Source of the DNA: JBGFRR01 sp041695045
GTDB lineage: Bacteria > Bacteroidota > Ignavibacteria > UBA10030
Assembly (NCBI GenBank): GCA_041695045.1
Contig: JBGFRR010000035.1
Span: 1 to 18,811, forward strand
Direction of reading: 5' to 3'
Length of the DNA stretch: 18,811 bases
Shown here: piece after piece, positions 7,771 to 13,692 of the stretch
Position numbering within the stretch: position 1 is the first letter of the stretch
How the letters are laid out: every line of letters starts with the position of its first letter
Made by a program: the position numbers and the translations under genes
Notes under the pieces: generated by a model
Told to the model about the DNA's origin: nothing
Database searches by the model: none
The model's input: the letters and a program-made list of their open reading frames with translations, nothing else

Positions 7771-7799
7771 TTGAATCTCAATTTTCTCTTAGCTATACT
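7771..7799 (+). promoter_or_regulatory. Sigma70-like promoter before the DUF309 remnant
   Basis: TTGAAT (7771-7776) and TATACT (7794-7799) are separated by exactly 17 bases. Transcription should start around 7805-7807, right at the GTG start codon (7806), which implies a leaderless message. It would now serve mainly to transcribe the ferredoxin gene. Confidence 0.6.
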
Positions 7800-7805
7800 C
7801 GAACC

Positions 7806-8047
7806 GTGCTCGACGAGCGGTTTCATCAGGGAATTCAGGAATTCAACCGCGGCTTGTTCTTCGAAGCCCATGACGTTCTTGAAGACCTCTGGCACGAGAG
7901 ACGTGGACGAGTGGTAACAGGGGTTCCCTCGCGTACGCGAGGGGTTCTCGTCCACGTCTCGAGTACCGTGAAACGGACCGATCCTTCCTCCAAGGCCTCA
8001 TCCAGGTAGCCGTCGGGTTTTATCACCTTGAACATCGAAACTACTAA
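7806..8047 (+). pseudogene. DUF309 gene broken by a palindromic insertion
   Basis: The 5' part encodes a recognisable DUF309 core, with FHQGIQEFNRGLFFEAHDVLEDLWHE at residues 6-31. Past position 7898 the frame runs into unrelated palindromic DNA and stops at 8007-8009. The missing half of the domain (DRSFLQGLIQVAVGFYHLEHRN) is present in another frame at 7976-8041. Removing 65 bases (7899-7963) joins the halves in frame as LWHEYRETDRSFLQG, a normal DUF309 sequence, giving a 58-residue product. This is still shorter than the usual 100 or more residues, because TAA at 8045-8047 falls soon after, so C-terminal decay probably also took place. The start is taken as GTG 7806. DUF309 has no established function; members are small helical proteins. 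The tail overlaps the ferredoxin Shine-Dalgarno site. Confidence 0.75.
7899..7959. mobile_element. 61-bp MITE-like palindromic element with 4-bp target duplication
   Basis: The element starts with AGACGTGGACGAG (7899-7911) and ends with its exact reverse complement CTCGTCCACGTCT (7947-7959), giving perfect 13-bp terminal inverted repeats. It is flanked by CGAG on both sides (7895-7898 and 7960-7963), as expected for a target-site duplication. The interior holds an 18-base perfect palindrome (7926-7943, centre GCGTACGC) bordered by two copies of GGGGTTC (7920-7926 and 7941-7947). The 65-base net insertion shifts the DUF309 frame. It has no coding capacity, so any mobilisation would need an enzyme supplied elsewhere. 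Confidence 0.7.
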
Positions 8048-8058
8048 GGAGATGTCGA

Positions 8059-8397
8059 ATGGCAACGATGATTACCGAAGAGTGCATCAATTGCGGCGCG
8101 TGTGAACCGGAATGCCCCAACACGGCCATCTATGCCGGCGGCGTGCAGTACGAGTTCAACGGCCAGATGTTCGATGCCCTCTCGAACGATTTCTACTATA
8201 TCGTCCCAGAAAAGTGCACGGAGTGCGTCGGCCACTTTGATCAGGAACAGTGCGCCGCCGTCTGTCCGGTCGATTGCTGTGTGCCCGACCCGAACCATGT
8301 GGAGAGCGAAGAGGTCTTGTTTGAGCGCGCCAAGCAGCTCCATCCGGGCCGGCAGTTCCCCGAGCTCAGCGCGGCAACATCGCACTTCCGAAAATAA
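8059..8397 (+). CDS. 2[4Fe-4S] ferredoxin, Chromatium/YfhL type
   Basis: A low-potential electron carrier with two [4Fe-4S] clusters. The cysteines are C9, C12, C15 and C19 followed by P (CINCGACEPECP), then C53, C56, C65 and C69 followed by P, with C73 and C74 nearby. The eight residues between C56 and C65 are the loop insertion typical of Allochromatium vinosum-type ferredoxins. Unusually, some 33 residues (20-52) separate the two motifs, longer than in the classical 55-residue clostridial form. The C-terminal 35-residue helix-like tail also fits the Chromatium type. The ATG at 8059 has an excellent ACTAAGGAG Shine-Dalgarno site (8044-8051). A partner enzyme is not shown by sequence; the downstream block contains iron-sulfur and flavin redox proteins, including QueG. 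Confidence 0.9.
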   Translation: MATMITEECINCGACEPECPNTAIYAGGVQYEFNGQMFDALSNDFYYIVPEKCTECVGHFDQEQCAAVCPVDCCVPDPNHVESEEVLFERAKQLHPGRQFPELSAATSHFRK

Positions 8398-8411
8398 TCT
8401 GTCCGCCGCTT

Positions 8412-8467
8412 GAAGGTCGGTGTCCCGCTTCCGCTCCTTCCGCAGTGGAACGAGGCGACCGACCTTC
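8412..8467. repeat. Long compound hairpin after the ferredoxin gene
   Basis: GAAGGTCGGT (8412-8421) is the exact reverse complement of ACCGACCTTC (8458-8467). The 36-base interior can continue pairing through a CTC/GAG and TTCC/GGAA stem with small bulges. It is followed by GCTGTTTTG, so it may help end ferredoxin transcription. Its size and nested design resemble the 61-bp element in the DUF309 gene, but the sequences differ. Nothing coding lies in this 98-base gap. Confidence 0.6.
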
Positions 8468-8495
8468 GCTGTTTTGATACCGACACATTGTCTCC

Positions 8496-9353
8496 ATGAC
8501 CATCGGTTCGTACGACATCCAATCCCTTGAGACCGGCCGCTTTGCGCTGGACGGCGGCGCGATGTTCGGCATCGTTCCGTGGGTGTTCTGGAGTAAGACC
8601 AATCCGCCCGACGAGCGCCAGCGCATCGACTTAGCGGCGCGGTGCTGGCTCATCCGCGGCAACGGCAGAACGATCCTCGTCGACGTCGGCAACGGCGAGA
8701 AATGGAATGAGAAGATCCGCGACATTTACAAGCTCGATACCTCACAGCACTCGCTCATCCGCTCGCTGTCCGCGCACGGGGTTGCGCCGGAGGATGTTAC
8801 CGATGTGATCCTCACGCATCTTCATTTCGACCACGCAGGCGGCTCGACCGCACGCGTCGACGGCGGCGTTGTGCCGACGTTTCCGAACGCAGCGTACCAC
8901 GTTCAACACCGCCACTGGCAGTTAGCGCAAAACCCAACCGAGAAAGATCGCGGCAGCTTCATGCCCGATGATTATCTTCCATTGCAACGACACGGCGTTC
9001 TTCAGTTTATCGACGGCGAGGAAGAAATCATCCCCGGCATCCGTGTGATCGTAACAAACGGTCATACCGATGCACAGCAGTTGCCCGTTATCTCCGACGG
9101 GCGGACGACGCTTTTGTTTTGCTGCGACCTCGTCCCCACAGCATCGCATGTGCCCACGCCGTACATTATGGCGTACGACCTTCGGCCGCTCGAGACCGCG
9201 GCAGAAAAGAAACGCATTCTCGCACGGGCACAGGAGGAAGGGTGGAATCTCTTCCTTGAACACGACCCGGCAACAGAGGTCATCACCATCCGCCGAACCG
9301 ACAAGGGCTTCGCTGTCGACCGCAGGATGAAGTTGAGTGAACTCGGGAACTGA
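8496..9353 (+). CDS. Metallo-beta-lactamase-fold hydrolase
   Basis: An MBL-fold zinc hydrolase of 285 residues. It carries H108-x-H110-x-D112-H113 (THLHFDHAGG), H190 (TNGHT), D211 (CCDL) and H256 (LEHD), a full set of dinuclear metal ligands. The N-terminal part (residues 6-66, ending in LVDVGNG) and the absence of a signal peptide place it among cytoplasmic members that resemble N-acyl homoserine lactonases and related hydrolases. I cannot assign a substrate. The Rieske gene begins within about 16 bases of its stop, so the two are probably cotranscribed. No strong Shine-Dalgarno site precedes the ATG. Confidence 0.85.
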   Translation: MTIGSYDIQSLETGRFALDGGAMFGIVPWVFWSKTNPPDERQRIDLAARCWLIRGNGRTILVDVGNGEKWNEKIRDIYKLDTSQHSLIRSLSAHGVAPEDVTDVILTHLHFDHAGGSTARVDGGVVPTFPNAAYHVQHRHWQLAQNPTEKDRGSFMPDDYLPLQRHGVLQFIDGEEEIIPGIRVIVTNGHTDAQQLPVISDGRTTLLFCCDLVPTASHVPTPYIMAYDLRPLETAAEKKRILARAQEEGWNLFLEHDPATEVITIRRTDKGFAVDRRMKLSELGN

Positions 9354-9368
9354 GGATTGTTGTATATA

Positions 9369-9683
9369 ATGGAGAACTATGTTTGTGTCGGAAGCAAAGA
9401 AGACTTGCCCACGCGCGGTGGTTGTTCGGTGCGGATTGCAGGAGTGGACGTAGCGCTCTTTCGCGTCGGCGAGGATGTAATCGCCGTGCGCAATGATTGT
9501 CCGCACCAGCACTTCTCGCTTCTGCATGAAGGCGAGTTGAAGAATGGCACAGTCGCCTGCCCGATGCACGGTTGGACGTTCGACCTGAAAACCGGCCGTT
9601 CGATCATCGGCAACGGCACGCTGCGACAGTACGGCGTTAAACTTGTAGGGAACGACGTGTGGGTGGAGAAACCGGAACCATAA
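9369..9683 (+). CDS. Rieske [2Fe-2S] ferredoxin-like protein (NirD-like)
   Basis: A small soluble Rieske protein of 104 residues. The cluster ligands are C44-x-H46 in CPHQH and C64-x-x-H67 in CPMHG. The fold and size match stand-alone Rieske ferredoxins and the small subunit of NirBD-type nitrite reductases, but no large subunit or oxygenase lies nearby. It probably carries electrons in the cytoplasm. I chose ATG 9369; in-frame TTG codons at 9357 and 9360 lie closer to a GAGGA sequence (9352-9356) and could be used instead, adding up to four residues. The end of the gene overlaps the start of queG by 25 bases, so the two are translationally linked. Confidence 0.85.
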   Translation: MENYVCVGSKEDLPTRGGCSVRIAGVDVALFRVGEDVIAVRNDCPHQHFSLLHEGELKNGTVACPMHGWTFDLKTGRSIIGNGTLRQYGVKLVGNDVWVEKPEP

Positions 9684-10636
9684 CGCACACCGCGCAACAG
9701 CTGACGGACGCCATCAAACGGAAGGCGCGTGAACTTGGCTTCACGAACATCGGTATTGCGCGGGCGGAGGAGCTCACCGAAGAAGGGGAGCGACTTCGGG
9801 AATGGCTGTTGCGTGGCTTCCATGCGACGATGAAGTGGATGGCGCACAATGTTGAAAAGCGTATCGACCCGCGCACAATCGTGCCCGGTGCCCGATCGGT
9901 CGTCTGTGTGGCGATGAACTACTACACAAACGTTGCGCATCCGGACGATCCGGAGGTGGGCAAAATTTCGCGTTACGCCTGGGGAGATGATTACCATATC
10001 ATTATCACAGAACATCTCGAGCGACTGCAAGAAGCCGTGCGCGAGCTTGCGCCTTCCGCGCGCACAAATCTCTACGTCGATACGGGGCCGATGATGGATA
10101 AAGCATGGGCGGCCCGCGCGGGCATCGGCTGGTTGGGCAAACATACGAACATCATCACGACGGATTTCGGCTCGTGGGTTTTCCTCGGTGAAATCATCAC
10201 CGACCTTGCGCTCGTCTATGATGATCCCGTAGCCGACCACTGCGGCACGTGCAGGGCGTGTATCGATGCATGTCCCACCGGCGCATTAGATGAACCCTAC
10301 GTGCTCGATTCCACAAAGTGCATCTCGTACTGGACGATTGAGCATCGCGGGGAAATTCCTGCCTCGCTCGCCGCACGGTTCGAGCATTGGGTGTACGGCT
10401 GCGACGTCTGTCAGGATGTTTGCCCGTGGAACAGATTCCAACAGCCGGCGCAGGAAGAAGCGTTTACGCCGCGGCCGTGGAATGTTGCACCGCGGATTGA
10501 TGAGTTAGCGTCGTTGTCGAAGGAGGAGTTTCAGGCGCGATTTCGCCGGAGCCCGATCAAGCGCACGAAGCACGAGGGGCTCACGCGCAACGCACGAGTT
10601 GTCATGGAAAACAGCAATCGGGTGGAGAGACCGTAG
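9659..10636 (+). CDS. queG: Epoxyqueuosine reductase
   Basis: Reduces epoxyqueuosine to queuosine in the wobble position of tRNAs with GUN anticodons, using cobalamin and two [4Fe-4S] clusters. Cluster cysteines are C195, C198, C201 and C205 (CGTCRACIDACP) with C248, C251 and C255 (CDVCQDVCP). The catalytic aspartate is probably D141 in YVDTGP. The 325-residue length lacks the C-terminal HEAT-repeat tail found in many QueG proteins. The start is GTG 9659, inside the Rieske gene, because no better start exists before the conserved ELGFTNIGIA block at residue 25. Its tight coupling to a Rieske gene, with ferredoxin upstream and thioredoxin reductase downstream, suggests an electron-supply context; that is inference. 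With MetH it is the second cobalamin enzyme in the window. Confidence 0.93.
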   Translation: MGGETGTITHTAQQLTDAIKRKARELGFTNIGIARAEELTEEGERLREWLLRGFHATMKWMAHNVEKRIDPRTIVPGARSVVCVAMNYYTNVAHPDDPEVGKISRYAWGDDYHIIITEHLERLQEAVRELAPSARTNLYVDTGPMMDKAWAARAGIGWLGKHTNIITTDFGSWVFLGEIITDLALVYDDPVADHCGTCRACIDACPTGALDEPYVLDSTKCISYWTIEHRGEIPASLAARFEHWVYGCDVCQDVCPWNRFQQPAQEEAFTPRPWNVAPRIDELASLSKEEFQARFRRSPIKRTKHEGLTRNARVVMENSNRVERP

Positions 10637-10689
10637 TGTTCATGCCGGTACCAAACACGGAAACGTCGTAACACGAGGTACAAAAAAGA

Positions 10690-11643
10690 ATGTCACAGAA
10701 TACTATGCACAGCGTCGTCATTATCGGCTCGGGACCGGCGGGACTTACGGCTGCGCTCTACGCCGCCCGCGCGAACCTGAAGCCGCTTGTCTTCGAAGGC
10801 AACCAACCGGGCGGACAGCTCACCATCACGACGGAGGTCGAGAACTACCCGGGCTTCCCGGATGGCATTATGGGTCCGGAACTGATGGAACTTTTCCGCA
10901 AGCAAGCGCAGCGCTTCGGTGCGGAGTGTCAATTCAAGGAAGCGACCGATGTGGATTTTTCGAAGCGTCCATTCACGGTTGTTGCCGATGGGAAGGAGTA
11001 CAGGGCGCGTGCCGTCATCATTGCAACGGGCGCGTCGGCCCAGCTGTTGGGGCTGCCGTCAGAGTCAGAGTACATGGGCTTCGGCGTGTCCGCGTGCGCG
11101 ACGTGCGATGGATTTTTCTTCAAGAACCAACACGTTGTCGTCGTCGGCGGCGGGGATACGGCGATGGAGGAAGCAACCTATCTCACAAAGTTCGCTTCGA
11201 AAGTCACCGTCATTCATCGACGGAATGAGCTGCGCGCATCGAAGATCATGCAGGAGCGCGCCATGAAGAACCCGAAGATCGAGTTCATCTGGGACTCCGT
11301 TGTGGAAGAGGTCCTCGGCAAAACGGAGAACGGGCGCAAGCTCATCACCGGCGTTCGGCTTAAGAATGTGAAGTCGGGTGAGACGACGGACTTCCCCTGC
11401 GACGGATTATTCCTCGCCATCGGCCACCAGCCAAACACGAAGATTTTCAAAGGCCAGATCGAGATGGACAAGGTCGGCTACATCATCACCGCGCCGCGCA
11501 GCACAGCAACGAACATCCCCGGCGTCTTTGCGGCCGGAGACGTTGCCGACGCTGTGTATCGTCAAGCGGTCAGCGCCGCCGGCACGGGGTGTATGGCCGC
11601 GATCGATGCCGAGCGTTACCTCACCGAGCACGAGGGGGATTAG
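10690..11643 (+). CDS. trxB: Thioredoxin-disulfide reductase
   Basis: An FAD enzyme that passes electrons from NADPH to thioredoxin in the cytoplasm. The FAD-binding GSGPAG is at 13-18, the redox-active CATC at 136-139, the NADPH-binding GGGDTA at 153-158 followed by HRRNELRAS. The second FAD motif near the C terminus contains GVFAAGDV. The 317-residue length is normal for the low-molecular-weight bacterial type. The start ATG 10690 has GAGG about 12 bases upstream, a rather distant site. It sits 53 bases after queG on the same strand. The thioredoxin-fold protein at 2122-3147 is a possible but unproven partner. Confidence 0.95.
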   Translation: MSQNTMHSVVIIGSGPAGLTAALYAARANLKPLVFEGNQPGGQLTITTEVENYPGFPDGIMGPELMELFRKQAQRFGAECQFKEATDVDFSKRPFTVVADGKEYRARAVIIATGASAQLLGLPSESEYMGFGVSACATCDGFFFKNQHVVVVGGGDTAMEEATYLTKFASKVTVIHRRNELRASKIMQERAMKNPKIEFIWDSVVEEVLGKTENGRKLITGVRLKNVKSGETTDFPCDGLFLAIGHQPNTKIFKGQIEMDKVGYIITAPRSTATNIPGVFAAGDVADAVYRQAVSAAGTGCMAAIDAERYLTEHEGD

Positions 11644-11660
11644 CGAGGAGCTCGCGAAGG

Positions 11661-11687
11661 CGGCAGGTGGTGCCGCGTCCCCTGCCG
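11661..11687 (+). terminator. Possible weak terminator after trxB
   Basis: CGGCAGG (11661-11667) pairs with CCTGCCG (11681-11687), a perfect 7-bp stem with a 13-base loop. Only a short TTTT follows after five bases, so termination would be inefficient. Confidence 0.35.
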
Positions 11688-11758
11688 GAACCTTTTCCCG
11701 CCTGCTTCGTCTTTCTGCTGAGCCCAACGAACCCTTCACTCAAATGAGAGGACTACTG

Positions 11759-12142
11759 ATGAAACCGTTGCAGCCCATCCTCACCGTTTGCCTGCTGATT
11801 TCTCTCAGCAGTGCAATGCTTTCTGCCCAACCCCGCGGCGGCATGATGATGACGCCTGAAGAGCGAGCCAAGCAACTCAAAGAGCGACTCTCGCTCACCG
11901 ACGAGCAAACGACAAAAGTGATGGCTATCTTCGAAACCTCCCTGAAGCAGATGATGGACAAGATGCCCGAACTCATGGGCGATCGCGAAGCCATGCGAAA
12001 AGCCATGACGGAAATGACTGCAAAGAACGACAAGGAAATTGAGAGGCTCTTGACGAAAGAACAGGCCAAAAAGTTTGCAGAATTCAAAAAGGAGCGTGAA
12101 CAGATGATACAGCGGCGTATGCAGAGACGTCCTGACCAGTGA
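11759..12142 (+). CDS. Secreted Spy/CpxP-like LTxxQ protein
   Basis: A 127-residue protein with a signal peptide (residues 1 to about 23, ending MLSA). The mature part is charged, methionine-rich and helical. Two LTxxQ motifs, LTDEQ (46-50) and LTKEQ (98-102), mark the Spy/CpxP superfamily of periplasmic chaperone-like or metal-responsive proteins. The ATG at 11759 has GAGAGGA (11746-11752) as its Shine-Dalgarno site with a 6-base spacer, which rejects starts further upstream in the same open frame. The gene ends at a strong bidirectional terminator. Function is inferred from motifs only. Confidence 0.78.
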   Translation: MKPLQPILTVCLLISLSSAMLSAQPRGGMMMTPEERAKQLKERLSLTDEQTTKVMAIFETSLKQMMDKMPELMGDREAMRKAMTEMTAKNDKEIERLLTKEQAKKFAEFKKEREQMIQRRMQRRPDQ

Positions 12143-12173
12143 GAGCGACAGAGTACATGAGACGATAACCTGC

Positions 12174-12201
12174 AAAAGGCGGCTTTCCAGTCGCCTTTTT
12201 T
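12174..12201. terminator. Bidirectional intrinsic terminator
   Basis: AAAAGGCG (12174-12181) and CGCCTTTT (12192-12199) form a perfect 8-bp stem with a 10-base loop. A T-run continues to 12201 on the plus strand and the A-run gives four Us on the minus strand. It lies between convergent genes and serves both. Confidence 0.85.
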
Positions 12202-12212
12202 GTATGTTGAGC

Positions 12213-13091
12213 TCACTTCAAATCGATCTCCATTCCTTCCCGTGCACCAACGCAGCGGACGGTGCCTCCTAAGTTCTTGATCAGCTGTTGCACATGTTCG
12301 ACCATGGTATCGACCATGGCATCGTCGTGGGCAGGGTCGTGATGAAACAGCGCGAGTTGCTTCACCTTTGCCCGAACCGCCCACTCAGCGACAGACTCCA
12401 ACGGCGAATGCCCCCAACCAATTTTCTTCCGGTATTCATCAAGAGTATACTGTGCTTCGCCGATGTACAGGTCGGCATCCTGAAGAAATTGGATGAACTG
12501 CTCGTCGAGGAACTGTCCTAAGTCCTCCTGTTTCTTTGCGCTGTTCTTGTGAAGCGTGTAGCGGTAGGGCTCGTTGTCGGTAGCGTAGACGGCGCTCTTG
12601 GATCCATCGCTCACGCGATATGCGAGGGTCATGCCGGGATGGTTGAGAAAGAACGGCTCTACCGTTGCCCGCCCTATCGTAAGAGGCGAACCCATCTCGT
12701 GAATCTCAACCGTCGAGCGCATGTCGCCGAGCGAGACGGGAAAATACTGTGCATCCATTTGAATGGCGAGAATCTTTTGGAAGGACTTGTCCTGTCCGGA
12801 CGGCCCGTAGATGTGAATGGAATTGCCTTCGTTGTATGCAGGGAGGAAAAACGGGAATCCTTGAATATGGTCCCAATGGGTATGGCTGATGAAGAGATGG
12901 ATGGTGAGTCGTGTGGACCCAAACTCCTCGAGGAGTTGATTGCCAAGTTGCCGGAGACCGGTTCCGGCATCGAAGATGAAAATGGTATCGTCAACCCGCA
13001 CTTCGACGCAGGAAGTATTTCCGCCGTATTTGAGTGTCGCAGGCCCCGGTGTTGCGATAGAGCCGCGCGTCCCCCAAAAGCGCACCTTCAT
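12213..13091 (-). CDS. Metallo-beta-lactamase-fold phosphodiesterase-like protein
   Basis: A 292-residue MBL-fold protein without a signal peptide. It opens MKVRFWGTRGSIATPG, and the metal ligands are H70-x-H72-x-D74-H75 (SHTHWDHIQG), H151, D172 (YATDNE) and H251 or H250 (FHHDP). The RGSIATPG opening and the FHHDP ending fit the group of MBL proteins related to cyclic-nucleotide phosphodiesterases and RNase Z-like hydrolases. Substrate unknown. Its ATG overlaps the stop of the upstream response-regulator gene by four bases (ATGA at 13088-13091), so the two are translationally coupled and probably work in one signalling unit. The gene ends at the bidirectional terminator. Confidence 0.82.
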   Translation of the reverse strand: MKVRFWGTRGSIATPGPATLKYGGNTSCVEVRVDDTIFIFDAGTGLRQLGNQLLEEFGSTRLTIHLFISHTHWDHIQGFPFFLPAYNEGNSIHIYGPSGQDKSFQKILAIQMDAQYFPVSLGDMRSTVEIHEMGSPLTIGRATVEPFFLNHPGMTLAYRVSDGSKSAVYATDNEPYRYTLHKNSAKKQEDLGQFLDEQFIQFLQDADLYIGEAQYTLDEYRKKIGWGHSPLESVAEWAVRAKVKQLALFHHDPAHDDAMVDTMVEHVQQLIKNLGGTVRCVGAREGMEIDLK

Positions 13092-13477
13092 CGACCCACC
13101 TTGTTGTGCTTGCGTAATTCGTCGTCTGCGGTTTTCAGGAGTTCATCCATATCGGCAGGCTTGACGAAAAACGCGTTGGCTCCTGCTTCCAACGCCTTGT
13201 CCATATCCGGCTTGTACGACTTAGCCGAGGTGATGATAATCACGGGCTTGTAGCCACTTTGGTTCGCGCGAATCTTCCGGCATACTTCATAACCGTTCAT
13301 CCCGGGCATGAGGAGGTCAAGAATAATCAGGTCGGGCTTCCTGGCGAGGGCTTCACGGTATCCATCAACCCCGTTGTCCGATTCGATGACAAGGTAACCG
13401 TGCTGCTCGAATGTAGTGGCGACGATTCTGCGCAGAGCGGCTTCATCGTCAACAAGAAGGACGGATCGTTGAGACAA
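13088..13477 (-). CDS. Single-domain response regulator (CheY-like receiver)
   Basis: A stand-alone receiver domain with no output domain. Counted from the longer TTG start at 13546, the acidic pair is D33-D34, the phospho-acceptor D77 (LDLLMPG), T106 (ITSAK) and K129 (FVKP), a complete active set. I prefer the TTG at 13477 (129 residues, begins LSQRSVLLVDDE) because the longer frame adds only a serine- and threonine-rich stretch read through a hairpin and T-run that look like a terminator for the upstream tRNA. Neither start has a clear Shine-Dalgarno site, so the start remains uncertain. No histidine kinase lies in the window. The 4-bp overlap with the MBL gene suggests the receiver regulates, or is paired with, that enzyme. 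Confidence 0.87.
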   Translation of the reverse strand: MSQRSVLLVDDEAALRRIVATTFEQHGYLVIESDNGVDGYREALARKPDLIILDLLMPGMNGYEVCRKIRANQSGYKPVIIITSAKSYKPDMDKALEAGANAFFVKPADMDELLKTADDELRKHNKVGR

Positions 13478-13497
13478 GGTTTGTCCGGTCGATGGGG

Positions 13498-13518
13498 AAA
13501 AACTGCTCGAGCGAGCAG
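13498..13518 (-). terminator. Probable terminator after tRNA-Pro
   Basis: On the minus strand CTGCTC (13518-13513) pairs with GAGCAG (13508-13503) around a 4-base loop, followed by TTTTT (13502-13498). It lies about 55 bases downstream of the tRNA 3' end and inside the longest possible frame of the response regulator. Confidence 0.55.
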
Positions 13519-13573
13519 GAGAGGTTTCTTGCGTCCCAACATACAAGGATGTTGGAAGAAAGGCAACTTCCTG

Positions 13574-13648
13574 TCGGGGTGGCCGGATTCGAACCAGCGA
13601 CTTCTTGCTCCCAAAGCAAGCGCTCTAGCCAGGCTGAGCTACACCCCG
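13574..13648 (-). tRNA. tRNA-Pro (anticodon UGG)
   Basis: All four arms fold on the minus strand. The acceptor is CGGGGTG/CACCCCG with discriminator A, the D stem GCTC/GAGC, and the anticodon stem CTTGC/GCAAG around TTTGGGA, whose positions 34-36 read TGG. The T arm is GCTGG-TTCGAAT-CCGGC. The 3' CCA is not encoded. It stands between the EnvC-like gene and the response regulator. Confidence 0.95.
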
Positions 13649-13692
13649 TAGAACTGATGCAGTAGAAAAGGTAAGGAAAAAAGGGGGGCGAA

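Noticed and set aside
7902..7970. CGTG repeats as the insertion duplication in the DUF309 gene
   Set aside because: These repeats also give a 65-base excision, but the inverted-repeat ends then fall inside the host gene. With CGAG the ends match the palindrome arms exactly, and the restored protein (HEYRETDRS) fits the family better.
12549..13253. A 234-residue open frame on the plus strand opposite the MBL and receiver genes
   Set aside because: The minus-strand products carry complete catalytic motifs; the plus-strand translation carries none.
13478..13546. 23-residue N-terminal extension of the response regulator from TTG 13546
   Set aside because: It reads through a terminator-like hairpin and gives a serine- and threonine-rich stretch with no Shine-Dalgarno site. 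It remains possible and is noted as an alternative.
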